Shown: in pieces, positions 49,784 through 58,849 of the stretch | Layout: each line of letters opens with the position of its first letter | Numbering within the stretch: the stretch's first letter is position 1 | Assembly (NCBI GenBank): GCA_964542455.1 | Contig: CAZIUC010000001.1 | Location: 1-64,000 of the forward strand | Reading direction: 5' to 3' | Origin: PFJX01 sp964542455 | GTDB taxonomy: Bacteria > Pseudomonadota > Gammaproteobacteria > Burkholderiales > Thiobacillaceae | Length of the DNA stretch: 64,000 bases | Notes under the pieces: generated by a model | Told to the model about the DNA's origin: nothing | Databases searched by the model: none | Seen by the model: only the letters and a program-made list of their open reading frames with translations | Position numbers and translations under genes: made by a program

Positions 49784-52270
49784 TTACACGTCCAGGTTCC
49801 TTACCCCCAGCGCATTGGTCTCGATGAACTTCCGTCTGGGTTCCACTTCCTCACCCATCAGGGTGGTGAAGATGCCGTCGGCGGCGATGGCGTCTTCGAT
49901 CTGGACACGCAGGAGGCGACGGACTTTCGGGTCCATGGTGGTTTCCCAGAGTTGTTCCGGGTTCATTTCGCCCAAGCCTTTGTAGCGTTGCACACCGAGG
50001 TTCCGCTTGACCTCGTTGAGCAGCCAGTCGAGGGCTTGCTTGAAGTCGTAGGCCGGGGCGCGTGATTCGCCGCGGCGGATTTCGGCGCCGGTTTGCAGGA
50101 GGCCGACCAGTATTTCCGCCGTGCGGCGGAGTTGGTCGTAGTCGCCGCCTTCGATAAAGTTGTAGTCGAGGTAGCTGGTATGGCCGATGCCGTGTCGGCT
50201 GCGGGTGATTTCCAGGCGCCAACCCAGGTCGTCTTCGTATTGCATTGGCTTGATCTTCACCGCGCCGAGTTTGCTCATTTCCGCCGTCAACAGTTGTGCC
50301 GCCGTTGCGGCTTCGCCTTCGTTGTTCAGGCTGATGGTGGGGATTTTTAGCAGGGTGTAGAGCACGTCCGGGTCCATGCGTCGGGCCAGGCGTTCGATCA
50401 TGGCTTCGGCGAGCAGGAATTCGCGGGCGATGCGTTCGAAGCTTTCCTTGCTCAATGGTTCGGCGCCCGCGGCGGGGATCAGTTCGGCGCCGTTAAGGGC
50501 TTCGCGCAGGAGGTACTGTTTGAACTCGTAATCGTCTTTCAGATAGGTCTCGCGTTTACCTTGTTTGACCTTGTAGAGCGGCGGCTGGGCGATGTAGATG
50601 TGGCCGCGCTCGACCAGTTCCGGCATCTGCCGGTAGAAGAAGGTGAGCAGCAGGGTTCGGATGTGGGAGCCGTCCACGTCCGCGTCGGTCATGATGATGA
50701 TGCGGTGGTATCTGAGATTGGCCGGGTTGTAGTCGTCCTTGCCGAGTCCTGTGCCGATGCCGGTGCCGAGCGCGGTGATCAGGGTGACCACTTCCTGCGA
50801 GGACAGCATCTTGTCGAAGCGAGCTTTCTCGACGTTGAGTATCTTGCCCTTGAGCGGCAGGATGGCCTGGAACTTGCGGTCGCGTCCCTGCTTGGCGGAA
50901 CCGCCGGCGGAATCACCCTCGACCAGATAAAGTTCGCACAGAGCGGGGTCTTTTTCCTGGCAATCGGCCAGCTTTCCGGGCAGACCGGCGGAATCCAGCA
51001 CGCCTTTGCGCCGGGTCATGTCCCGCGCCTTGCGCGCCGCCTCTCGGGCGCGCGCGGCCTCGACGATCTTGGCGCAGATGAGCTTGGCGTCAGCGGGGTG
51101 TTCCAGCAGAAATTCGGAGAGTTTCTGCGAGACAGTTTCTTCCACCGCCGGGCGCGCTTCGGAGGAGACCAGTTTCATCTTGGTCTGGGAGCCGAACTTG
51201 GGGTCCGGCATTTTCACCGAGAGCACGCAGGCGAGACCCTCGCGCATGTCGTCGCCGGTGATTTCCACCTTCGCCTTCTTGGCGATCTCGTGCTCGTCGA
51301 TGTACTTGTTCATCACCCGGGTCATCGCGGCGCGCAGACCGGTGAGGTGGGTACCGCCATCGGACTGCGGAATGTTGTTGGTGAAGCAGAGCACTTGTTC
51401 CTGGTAGCCGCTGTTCCATTGCATCGCCACTTCGCTGCTGATGCTGACACCGGTATCGCCCACCTTGGATTCGCCGGTTGCGTGGAACACGTTGGGATGC
51501 AGCACGGTCTTGGCGCGGTTGATGTATTCGACGAAACCCTTCACCCCGCCGGAGAAGGCGAAGTTCTCGGTGCGGCCATCGCGTTCGTCGATCAGTTCGA
51601 TCTTGACGCCGTTGTTCAGGAACGAGAGTTCACGGATGCGCTTCGACAATACGTCGTAGTGAAAATCGATCACGTTGCCGAATATTTCCTCATCGGCGGA
51701 AAAGTGGATTTCTGTACCGCGGCGCACACTGTCGCCGATCACTTTCAGCGGCGAGATTTCGATACCGTTGTGGACTTCGACCAGGCGGTTTACCGGTGCG
51801 CCACGATGGAATTCCATGAAGTGTTTCTTGCCGTCGCGGTGGATGGTCAGACGCAACCATTTGGACAGGGCATTCACGCAGGACACGCCGACGCCATGCA
51901 GGCCGCCGGACACCTTGTAGCTGTTCTGGTTGAATTTGCCGCCGGCGTGCAGCACCACCATGACGATCTCGGCGGCGGAACGCTTCGGTTCGTGCTTGTC
52001 ATCCAGCTTCACGCCGACCGGTATGCCACGGCCGTTGTCGGACACGGATATGGAGTTGTCCGGGTGGATGATGACCTTGATGTCATCACAGTAGCCGGCC
52101 AGGGCTTCATCGATGGCGTTATCCAACACCTCGAACACCATGTGATGCAGCCCGGAGCCATCCGAGGTATCACCGATGTACATGCCCGGACGTTTGCGCA
52201 CCGCCTCCAGGCCTTCCAGTTGCTGAATGCTGTCCTCGTCGTAACCGCCGTTGCCGATTGGATGTTCCAC
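49784..52270 (-). CDS. gyrB: DNA gyrase subunit B
   Basis: 828 aa from GTG 52270. GHKL ATPase domain with EVLDNAIDEALAG and DNGRGIPVG; transducer; Toprim domain with LVEGDSAGGSAKQGRDRKFQ, PLKGKILNVEKA and DADVDGSHIRTLL; the C-terminal GyrB domain has RYKGLGEMNPEQLWETTMDP. The length, with an insertion between Toprim and the C-domain, is usual for proteobacterial GyrB. Catalytic partner of GyrA in ATP-dependent negative supercoiling. No recF lies between it and dnaN. The start codon falls inside a parS-like palindrome. Confidence 0.98.
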   Translation of the reverse strand: MEHPIGNGGYDEDSIQQLEGLEAVRKRPGMYIGDTSDGSGLHHMVFEVLDNAIDEALAGYCDDIKVIIHPDNSISVSDNGRGIPVGVKLDDKHEPKRSAAEIVMVVLHAGGKFNQNSYKVSGGLHGVGVSCVNALSKWLRLTIHRDGKKHFMEFHRGAPVNRLVEVHNGIEISPLKVIGDSVRRGTEIHFSADEEIFGNVIDFHYDVLSKRIRELSFLNNGVKIELIDERDGRTENFAFSGGVKGFVEYINRAKTVLHPNVFHATGESKVGDTGVSISSEVAMQWNSGYQEQVLCFTNNIPQSDGGTHLTGLRAAMTRVMNKYIDEHEIAKKAKVEITGDDMREGLACVLSVKMPDPKFGSQTKMKLVSSEARPAVEETVSQKLSEFLLEHPADAKLICAKIVEAARAREAARKARDMTRRKGVLDSAGLPGKLADCQEKDPALCELYLVEGDSAGGSAKQGRDRKFQAILPLKGKILNVEKARFDKMLSSQEVVTLITALGTGIGTGLGKDDYNPANLRYHRIIIMTDADVDGSHIRTLLLTFFYRQMPELVERGHIYIAQPPLYKVKQGKRETYLKDDYEFKQYLLREALNGAELIPAAGAEPLSKESFERIAREFLLAEAMIERLARRMDPDVLYTLLKIPTISLNNEGEAATAAQLLTAEMSKLGAVKIKPMQYEDDLGWRLEITRSRHGIGHTSYLDYNFIEGGDYDQLRRTAEILVGLLQTGAEIRRGESRAPAYDFKQALDWLLNEVKRNLGVQRYKGLGEMNPEQLWETTMDPKVRRLLRVQIEDAIAADGIFTTLMGEEVEPRRKFIETNALGVRNLDV

Positions 52271-52278
52271 GTGAAACC
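52263..52278. promoter_or_regulatory. parS-like site over the gyrB start codon
   Basis: TGTTCCACGTGAAACC agrees with the parS consensus TGTTNCACGTGAAACA at every fixed position except the last base. It spans the GTG start codon (52268-52270) of gyrB. It is a predicted ParB/Spo0J binding site, second to the perfect one at 61275. Confidence 0.7.
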
Positions 52279-52304
52279 TTTTTAACTGAGATAGGGGTGA
52301 AGCC

Positions 52305-52334
52305 GAGTGAGTGGTGATTGCTCACCGCTCACTC
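52305..52334 (-). terminator. hairpin between dnaN and gyrB
   Basis: GAGTGAGTGGTGA / TCACCGCTCACTC forms a 13-bp stem with one G-T pair, starting 10 bp beyond the dnaN stop. No U-run follows on the minus strand, so attenuation or mRNA processing is as likely as termination. Confidence 0.45.
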
Positions 52335-52343
52335 CTGACTGCT

Positions 52344-53453
52344 TCAAATACGCATTGGCATGACCACGTAGCGGAAGTTTTCGTCTCCCGGAATCGTGAT
52401 CAACATTGAACTGGTGGCATCGCCAAATGAACACTGCACAGTGTCACTGGGAAGGTTGTTGAATGCGTCCTGCAGGTACTGGACATTGAAGCCGATGTCG
52501 AGCGGCTCACCATCGTAGTCGATGTCGAGTTCTTCCTGAGCTTCTTCCTGCTCGTTGTTGCTGCAGGCGATGCGCAGGCTCCCGGCGGTGAGCGCGATGC
52601 GCGCGCCACGATATTTCTCGTTGGTGAGAATGGCGGCGCGAGTAAGGGATTGCGACAGGCGCTGACGGGCAATGACAAAGACTTTGTCGTGGCCTACCGG
52701 AATCACGCGCTGCCAATCCGGGAACTTGCCATCCACCACCTTGCTGCGTAGTTCGAAATTTGGGCGGCGGAACACCACCTGGCTCTGGTTGATCTGGATA
52801 TCCACCGGCTCGTCGTCATCACCGAGCAGCTTGCCGAGTTCCAGTACGGTCTTGCGCGGCAGGATGACATCGACTCCATCAGCGGTGGCCACTTCCAGAT
52901 CGGTTGCATCGACAGCCAGTCGGTGGCCATCGGTGGAGGCGACAGTCAGGCGCGTTCCCTGTACCGAAAGCAACATGCCGTTGAGGTAATAACGGATGTC
53001 CTGTACCGCCATCGCGTACTGCACGCTGGCCAGCAATCGCTTTACCAGGCCTTGCGGCAGGCTGAAGGAGAGGCCTTCACCATCAGGAATCTGCAACTTG
53101 GGAAAATCACGCGCCGGCAATGTTTGCAGGTTGAAGCGGCTGCGCCCGGACTGAATCTTGATTTGTTGCTCACCCGAGAGCTCCAGCGATATCGGTTCGG
53201 CATCCGGTAGCGAGCGGCAAATATCGAGCAATTTTCGCGCGGATACGGTGAACGAGGCATCAGCCGCGCCTGGTTCTTCCGCCGTGGTGCTGATCTGGAG
53301 TTCCAGGTCTGTGGCGACGAAGGTAGCACGACCACCCACCACTTCCACCAGTACATTGGAAAGAATGGGTAGTGTGTGCTTGCGTTCCACCACGCCTGCT
53401 ACGGCTTGCAGAGGCTTGAGCAAGGCGTCCTTGGGTGTCTTCAGTACAAGCAT
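52344..53453 (-). CDS. dnaN: DNA polymerase III beta sliding clamp
   Basis: 369 aa. It starts MLVLKTPKDALLKPLQAVAG and ends RYVVMPMRI, both diagnostic of DnaN; three repeated clamp folds (about 1-120, 130-245 and 246-369) with DGHRLAVDAT, a characteristic segment. Forms the ring-shaped homodimer that tethers polymerase III to DNA. Minus-strand between dnaA and gyrB. Confidence 0.98.
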   Translation of the reverse strand: MLVLKTPKDALLKPLQAVAGVVERKHTLPILSNVLVEVVGGRATFVATDLELQISTTAEEPGAADASFTVSARKLLDICRSLPDAEPISLELSGEQQIKIQSGRSRFNLQTLPARDFPKLQIPDGEGLSFSLPQGLVKRLLASVQYAMAVQDIRYYLNGMLLSVQGTRLTVASTDGHRLAVDATDLEVATADGVDVILPRKTVLELGKLLGDDDEPVDIQINQSQVVFRRPNFELRSKVVDGKFPDWQRVIPVGHDKVFVIARQRLSQSLTRAAILTNEKYRGARIALTAGSLRIACSNNEQEEAQEELDIDYDGEPLDIGFNVQYLQDAFNNLPSDTVQCSFGDATSSMLITIPGDENFRYVVMPMRI

Positions 53454-53676
53454 TTAATTCTTCCTGATAGTGATAATAGGTGAGGGGTTAAGCTCTGGAT
53501 AAGCCGTGAAAGTGTATCAAAATCATCGGCTTAAACTGTTGAAAAATCAGTGCACAAGCCTGTTGACGAAGCCGGTACAGATTGTGGATAAGTTTTTCGT
53601 ATGATGGCGTTGGTCGCTATATGCACAATCCATACACAAACTGTCCCGTCTTTATGCACAGGGTGGTTGCGCGACG
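53454..53676. other. candidate replication origin (oriC) between dnaA and dnaN
   Basis: The spacer contains one perfect DnaA box (TGTGGATAA, 53583-53591) and two one-mismatch boxes (TCTGGATAA 53494-53502; TTATGCACA 53652-53660). It also has A+T-rich runs (for example 53515-53545), in an otherwise GC-rich window. The dnaA-dnaN neighbourhood supports an origin, but the dnaA-rpmH spacer remains an alternative. Confidence 0.55.
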
Positions 53677-55086
53677 TCATCCGGTCAGGACTTGGATGAG
53701 CAGGTTGTAATCGCGGCGCAGGTTCTGGTCCGCGGCCTTCAATTCTTCTATTTTTCCGCAAGCGTGCAGTACCGTCGTGTGGTCGCGGCCACCGAAGGCC
53801 TGGCCGATCTCCGGGTAGGACAGATCAGTCAGCTCGCGGGCGATATACATGGCCATCTGTCGCGGGCGTGCCAGGTTGCGGGTACGTTTTTTCGAGTACA
53901 TGTCCGCGACCTTGATCTTGAAGTAGTCCGCCACGGTCTTCTGAATGTTCTCAATGGAAATCTGGCGGTTCTGCACTGCCAGCAGATCTTTCAGCGCTTC
54001 CTTGGCTAGTTCGATGGAAATCGGCAGCTTGTTGAAACGGGCGAACGCGATCACTCGTTTCAGGGCGCCTTCCAGCTCGCGCACGTTGGAGCGCACCTGC
54101 TTGGCGATGAAGAACGCGGTGCCTTCATCCAGATGAGCCTTTTCCAGGCGAGCCTTGTCGAGCAGGATGGCAACACGCATTTCCAGCTCCGGCGGTTCCA
54201 GCATGACGGTCAGACCCCAGCTGAAACGGGATTTCAGACGTTCCTCAATGCCCGCCATGTCTTTCGGGAAGGTGTCGCTGGTGATGATGACCTGCTTGTG
54301 ATCTTCGATCAGGGTGTTGAAGGTATAGAAGAATTGTTCCTGGGTACCTTCCTTGCCGGCGAAGAACTGGATGTCATCGATCATCAGCAGATCAAGCGAG
54401 TCATAGCGGCGCTTGAAGTCGTCGTAGGAATTGGAGCGCACGGCGCGAACCATGTCGGAGACATAGCGGTCGGCATGGATGTATTTCAGCTTGGCCTTGG
54501 CGTTGATCTGCAACATGCGATTGCCGATGGCGTGCATCAAGTGTGTTTTTCCCAGGCCGACACCGCCGTAAACGAACAGGGGGTTGTAGCCGGAGCCCGG
54601 GTTGTCGGCTACCTGTAGCGCGGCGGCGCGGGCCAGATCGTTGGCTTTGCCGGGTACAAAAGTGTCGAAGCTGAACAAGGGATTAATTCGGCTTTCGTCC
54701 GGAACCAGGGTTTTCTCGGGTTTGGCGGGAGCTTTTTTTTCAGCGGCCGGCTTCGCCAGCTTGGCCGCTTCCCGCGGAGGCTGCGCGGGAAGCGGTGTGG
54801 TTTCCAGCGTTTCCTTCGTGGGCGCCGCTTCGGTCTGGCGAACGGCGCGGCCTCCGGTGATTTTCAAGGCTACCTTGGTGGAGCTGGAAAAATAATCGCG
54901 AGCCAACAGCTCTATTTCCGGCAGGAATTTGTCGCGCACCCATTGCGCCACGAAAGCATTGGGCGCGGTGATGGTGACCAGGCCCATTGTTGCTTCCGCC
55001 GTAAGTGGCCTGATCCAGGTGTTTAGTTGCTGGGTATTCAAAGTTCGCTCGAAATGGGCGAGGCAATGACTCCAGAATTCGTCCAT
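53677..55086 (-). CDS. dnaA: chromosomal replication initiator DnaA
   Basis: 469 aa from ATG 55086 (MDEFWSHCLA). Domain I at 1-80, a variable Pro/Ala/Lys linker (about 85-130), the AAA+ domain with Walker A GGVGLGKTHL (174-183) and Walker B LLMIDDIQFF, sensor segments RLKSRFSWGL, and the C-terminal DNA-binding domain with GGRDHTTVLHA. It binds DnaA boxes and opens oriC. Divergent from rpmH across a 131-bp spacer. Confidence 0.98.
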   Translation of the reverse strand: MDEFWSHCLAHFERTLNTQQLNTWIRPLTAEATMGLVTITAPNAFVAQWVRDKFLPEIELLARDYFSSSTKVALKITGGRAVRQTEAAPTKETLETTPLPAQPPREAAKLAKPAAEKKAPAKPEKTLVPDESRINPLFSFDTFVPGKANDLARAAALQVADNPGSGYNPLFVYGGVGLGKTHLMHAIGNRMLQINAKAKLKYIHADRYVSDMVRAVRSNSYDDFKRRYDSLDLLMIDDIQFFAGKEGTQEQFFYTFNTLIEDHKQVIITSDTFPKDMAGIEERLKSRFSWGLTVMLEPPELEMRVAILLDKARLEKAHLDEGTAFFIAKQVRSNVRELEGALKRVIAFARFNKLPISIELAKEALKDLLAVQNRQISIENIQKTVADYFKIKVADMYSKKRTRNLARPRQMAMYIARELTDLSYPEIGQAFGGRDHTTVLHACGKIEELKAADQNLRRDYNLLIQVLTG

Positions 55087-55158
55087 TTGGCGGGTTTCGG
55101 TAGGTGATGAAGGGCAGGCGAAGCATTCTAGCACCCCCTCCCGAGTCCCCGGAAAAGA

Positions 55159-55187
55159 TTGACAAATTAGGGGCTTACACGTCTAAT
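55159..55187 (+). promoter_or_regulatory. sigma-70-type promoter of rpmH
   Basis: A perfect -35 TTGACA (55159-55164), a 17-bp spacer and -10 TCTAAT (55182-55187, one mismatch), 31 bp before the rpmH start codon. No competing promoter is seen in the 131-bp dnaA-rpmH spacer. Confidence 0.8.
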
Positions 55188-55217
55188 ACGGCGTTTTTTC
55201 GCGACCGAGGTTTTCCC

Positions 55218-55352
55218 ATGAAACGCACATATCAACCATCCGTAGTCCGCCGCAAGCGCACACACGGTTTCCGCGCGCGCATGAAGACTGTGGGCGGGCG
55301 CGCCGTCATCAATGCTCGCCGTGCCAAGGGCCGCAAGCGTCTGGCCGTTTGA
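55218..55352 (+). CDS. rpmH: 50S ribosomal protein L34
   Basis: 44 aa: MKRTYQPSVVRRKRTHGFRA, then RMKTVGGRAVINARRAKGRK and RLAV, the universal L34 sequence. It starts at ATG 55218, although the frame is open upstream. First gene of the rpmH-rnpA-yidC-mnmE cluster, expressed from the promoter at 55159. Confidence 0.98.
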   Translation: MKRTYQPSVVRRKRTHGFRARMKTVGGRAVINARRAKGRKRLAV

Positions 55353-55777
55353 CTCCGTCTACGGAGCATCCGGCTCAGCCAGGTGTGCTGACGCTGGAGC
55401 CGGCGAAACCAGATCAAGCTTATGGCTTTGGATGGTTAAAAAAAATGCGCGAAACGGATGAGTTTTCATCCGTTTTTCGTTTTCGCTGTGCTTACCGCGG
55501 CGCTTCTCTTGATGTGCTGGCCGGTCCGAACGGACTCAACATTCCCCGCCTCGGGATGATCGTACCCAAGAAAGTGATTCGTACCGCAGTGGGCCGCAAT
55601 CGCATCAAACGCCTGTTGCGGGAATGGTTCCGCCTGAACCAGGCGGACATTGCCGGGCTGGATGTCATTGCCCGTTTGAAAACACCCGGCAATGAGTCGA
55701 TGCTTAAATCGGATTTTTTCGCCGGCCTTGGTACCTGCAAGACCTGTGTGCTGGCACGCACCTCTACCCTTACCTGA
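55349..55777 (+). CDS. rnpA: ribonuclease P protein component
   Basis: 142 aa if started at TTG 55349, which overlaps the rpmH stop (TTGA); GTG 55385 is an alternative. The family core YGFGWLKKMRETDEFSSVFR, GMIVPKKVIRTAVGRNRIKR with the RNP motif, and LLREWFR are intact. It binds the 5' leader and the RNase P RNA in tRNA maturation. ATG 55445 would remove conserved residues and is rejected. Only 9 bp separate it from yidC; the yidD gene often found here is absent. Confidence 0.92.
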   Translation: MTPSTEHPAQPGVLTLEPAKPDQAYGFGWLKKMRETDEFSSVFRFRCAYRGASLDVLAGPNGLNIPRLGMIVPKKVIRTAVGRNRIKRLLREWFRLNQADIAGLDVIARLKTPGNESMLKSDFFAGLGTCKTCVLARTSTLT

Positions 55778-55786
55778 TTAGCTCCC

Positions 55787-57457
55787 ATGGACACCCAGCG
55801 TCTTATCGCCTTCGTTGTATTTTCTTTCTCCCTTCTGATGCTCTGGAATGCATGGCAGGACTACACGCATCCGAAACATGCGGTCGTGGCCAGCGTACCC
55901 GCGGCGAAAGGACCGGAGGCTTCGCCCAATGCCAATGCCAATGCCAATGCCTTGCCGCCGGCCCCTGGTCAGGCCCTCAAAGGAGTGCCGCAGCCTACCG
56001 ATTCAGCTCAGGTTGCCGTTGGCGCGCGCGCCAAGGTGGTGACTGATGTGCTGACCGCCGAAATCGACGCCAATGGCGGCGATATCCGCAATCTGGTGCT
56101 CAGCAAATACCTTGAAAGCGAAAATACGCCCTTCCGCCTGTTCGAAGAGAAGCCCGGCCGCAATTACTTCGCGCAGAGCGGTTTGATCGGCCAGGGCTTG
56201 CCCAACCACAAGACGGTGTTTGTTCTGGAGCCGGGCGATTACCGCCTGAAGGATGGCCAGAACGAGCTCAAGGTGAGCATGAAGGCGACCACGGCGAATG
56301 CCGAAGTGGTCAAGACCTACACTTTCAGGCGCGGTAGCTACGTGGTGGATGTGGATACACAAATCAGGAACCTGGGTCAGTCGGAGCTGGATGCCTTCCC
56401 CTATTACCAGTACCTGCGCAATGGCCTGCCCCCGGAAGGCGAATCCAAGATGGTCAACACTTTCACCGGCCCGGCGATCTATACCGAAGCCGGCAAGTAC
56501 CAGAAGGTGAAATTCGCCGACATCGATAAAGGTAAACAGGATCATGCCAAGGAAGCCAAGGATGGCTGGATTGCCATGGCGCAGCACCATTTCTTCTCCG
56601 CCTGGCTGACGCGCGATCCCGCCGATACTTCTTCGCGCGAGTTCTACACGCGCAGCCTGGGCAATGGCGAGTACTCGGCCGGGATGATCATGCCGGCGGT
56701 CAAGCTGGCGCCGGGCGAGGAAAAAACCACCATCATGAGTCTTTACGCTGGCCCGCAGGATTTGGAGAAGATCAAACACCTGGCGCCTGGGCTCGATCTG
56801 GTGGTGGATTTCGGCTGGCTCACCGTGCTCGCCTATCCCATCTTCATGATGCTGAACTGGTTGCATAAACTGGTGCAGAACTGGGGCACGGCCATCATCC
56901 TCCTCACCGTGCTGATCAAGCTGGCGTTCTACCCGCTCTCCGCCGCCAGCTATAAATCCATGGCAAAGATGAAGAAGCTGGCGCCGCGCCTGGAAAGTCT
57001 TAAGCAGCGTTATGGTGACGACCGCCAGAAACTGCATGAGGCGATGATGAAAATCTACTCGGAAGAGAAAATCAATCCGCTCGGCGGCTGCTTGCCCATC
57101 CTGGTCCAGATTCCAGTGTTCATCGCCCTCTACTGGGTTCTGTTGGGTACAGTGGAATTGCGCCAGGCGCCGTTCGCCTTGTGGATTCAAGATCTGTCCA
57201 AGCCCGACCCGTTCTATGTGCTGCCGGTGATCATGGCCATCAGCTCGTTTATCCAGGTCAAGATGTCGCCGGCCCCGGCAGACCCGGTTCAGGCCAAGGT
57301 CATGATGATGATGCCGATCGCCTTCTCGGTCATGTTCCTGTTCTTCCCCGCTGGCCTGGTGCTCTATTGGCTGGTCAACAATGTGCTGTCCATCCTGCAG
57401 CAGTGGCGCATCAACAGCGTGATCAATAGCGCCGCCGCCAACGACAGCAAACGCTAA
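55787..57457 (+). CDS. yidC: membrane protein insertase YidC
   Basis: 556 aa. N-terminal helix (about 4-22), a large periplasmic beta domain (about 70-345), then the conserved insertase core with helices at about 355-375, 430-450, 480-500 and 510-530 (SAASYKSMAKMKKLAPRLES, INPLGGCLPILVQIPVFIAL, FPAGLVLYWLVNNVLSILQQ). It inserts and folds inner-membrane proteins, alone or with Sec. A short NANANANA tract lies in the linker (about residue 46). Confidence 0.98.
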   Translation: MDTQRLIAFVVFSFSLLMLWNAWQDYTHPKHAVVASVPAAKGPEASPNANANANALPPAPGQALKGVPQPTDSAQVAVGARAKVVTDVLTAEIDANGGDIRNLVLSKYLESENTPFRLFEEKPGRNYFAQSGLIGQGLPNHKTVFVLEPGDYRLKDGQNELKVSMKATTANAEVVKTYTFRRGSYVVDVDTQIRNLGQSELDAFPYYQYLRNGLPPEGESKMVNTFTGPAIYTEAGKYQKVKFADIDKGKQDHAKEAKDGWIAMAQHHFFSAWLTRDPADTSSREFYTRSLGNGEYSAGMIMPAVKLAPGEEKTTIMSLYAGPQDLEKIKHLAPGLDLVVDFGWLTVLAYPIFMMLNWLHKLVQNWGTAIILLTVLIKLAFYPLSAASYKSMAKMKKLAPRLESLKQRYGDDRQKLHEAMMKIYSEEKINPLGGCLPILVQIPVFIALYWVLLGTVELRQAPFALWIQDLSKPDPFYVLPVIMAISSFIQVKMSPAPADPVQAKVMMMMPIAFSVMFLFFPAGLVLYWLVNNVLSILQQWRINSVINSAAANDSKR

Positions 57458-57468
57458 AGCGGGGCCGT

Positions 57469-58803
57469 ATGGCCGCGCATAGCGATCCCATTGCCGCCAT
57501 CGCCACCGCCCCCGGTCGGGGCGGCATCGGCGTGGTGCGGCTTTCCGGTGACGCTATCGAGCGCTTCATCCAGCCGCTTACCGGAAAAACACTCAGCGCG
57601 CGCCGCGCCACCTTCACGCATTTTTTCGATGCCGTGGGCGATACCCTTGATGAGGGCATCGCCCTTTATTTTCCGGCGCCCCATTCCTATACCGGTGAAT
57701 CGGTTCTTGAACTGCAAGGCCACGGTGGCCCACAGGTACTGCGGGGTGTGCTGGAGCGTTGCCTGGAGTTGGGAGCTCGCCTGGCCGAGCCAGGCGAATT
57801 CAGTCGCCGCGCCTTCCTCAACGGCAAGTTGGACTTGGTGCAGGCGGAAGCAGTCGCCGACCTGATCGACGCCGGTAGCCGTGAAGCGGCGCGCTCCGCC
57901 ATGCGCTCGCTGGATGGCGAGTTTTCGCGCCGAATCAACAGCGTCAAGGATGCTTTGATCCAATTGCGCATGCTGGTGGAAGCCACCCTCGATTTCCCGG
58001 AAGAAGACGTTGATTTCCTGCGGCGGGCAGATGCCTGGGGGAAGCTGGCCAACATCACCGATAAGCTAGACGGGGTGCTCGCGCAGGCACGCCAGGGTGC
58101 CTTGTTGCGCGAGGGTTTGAATGTCGTGTTGATCGGGCAACCCAACGTCGGAAAATCCAGCCTGCTCAACTGTCTGGCCGGTTACGAGGCCGCCATCGTC
58201 ACCGAGATTGCCGGCACCACCCGCGATACCGTCCGCGAGGCCATCCAGATCCAGGGCGTGCCTTTGCATGTCATCGACACCGCCGGGCTGCGCGAAACAC
58301 AAGATATGGTGGAAATGAAGGGCATCGAGCGTACCTGGGCGGCGCTGGAAAAAGCGGATGTAGCGGTGTTGTTGATTGACGCCCAGCACGGTGTCGGCAC
58401 GCAGGAAGCCGCCATGTTGGCGCGTATGGGCGAGATTCCGGTGCTCACCGTCCACAACAAGATCGACCTAGGCGGCGAAATGCCGCATGCCTCGGCGGAT
58501 GGACTGGAACTCTGGCTTTCGGCCAAGACCGGGATGGGTATCGATCTGCTGGAAAGTCGGCTCTTGCAACTGGCTGGTTGGCAAGCGACAGGCGAAACCA
58601 CCTTCATCGCCCGCGCTCGCCATGTCGCAGCGTTGCGTCGTGCCCGCAAACACCTGGAAATGGCGGCGGCAACCGGGACACAGCTGGAATTACTGGCTGA
58701 AGAACTGCGCCTGGGTCAGGAAGCGCTCTCGGAAATCACCGGAGAATTTACCGCCGACGATCTGCTTGGTGTGATCTTTAGCCAGTTCTGTATAGGAAAG
58801 TGA
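57469..58803 (+). CDS. mnmE: tRNA modification GTPase MnmE
   Basis: 444 aa. The N-terminal folate-binding domain starts DPIAAIATAPGRGGIGVVRL. The helical domain is split around the G domain (about 217-370), which has VVLIGQPNVGKSSLLN, EIAGTTRDTV, DTAGLRETQD and VHNKID. The C-terminus has the invariant FCIGK cysteine. With MnmG (61359) it makes the cmnm5 modification of wobble uridines. Confidence 0.98.
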   Translation: MAAHSDPIAAIATAPGRGGIGVVRLSGDAIERFIQPLTGKTLSARRATFTHFFDAVGDTLDEGIALYFPAPHSYTGESVLELQGHGGPQVLRGVLERCLELGARLAEPGEFSRRAFLNGKLDLVQAEAVADLIDAGSREAARSAMRSLDGEFSRRINSVKDALIQLRMLVEATLDFPEEDVDFLRRADAWGKLANITDKLDGVLAQARQGALLREGLNVVLIGQPNVGKSSLLNCLAGYEAAIVTEIAGTTRDTVREAIQIQGVPLHVIDTAGLRETQDMVEMKGIERTWAALEKADVAVLLIDAQHGVGTQEAAMLARMGEIPVLTVHNKIDLGGEMPHASADGLELWLSAKTGMGIDLLESRLLQLAGWQATGETTFIARARHVAALRRARKHLEMAAATGTQLELLAEELRLGQEALSEITGEFTADDLLGVIFSQFCIGK

Positions 58804-58849
58804 TGTTTTCCGGCTCCCAGACGGGTTGTCTGGATGGGGAATATGCTGT

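Noticed and set aside
50561..52285. 574-codon open frame opposite gyrB
   Set aside because: Antisense shadow of gyrB with no recognisable domain or start context.
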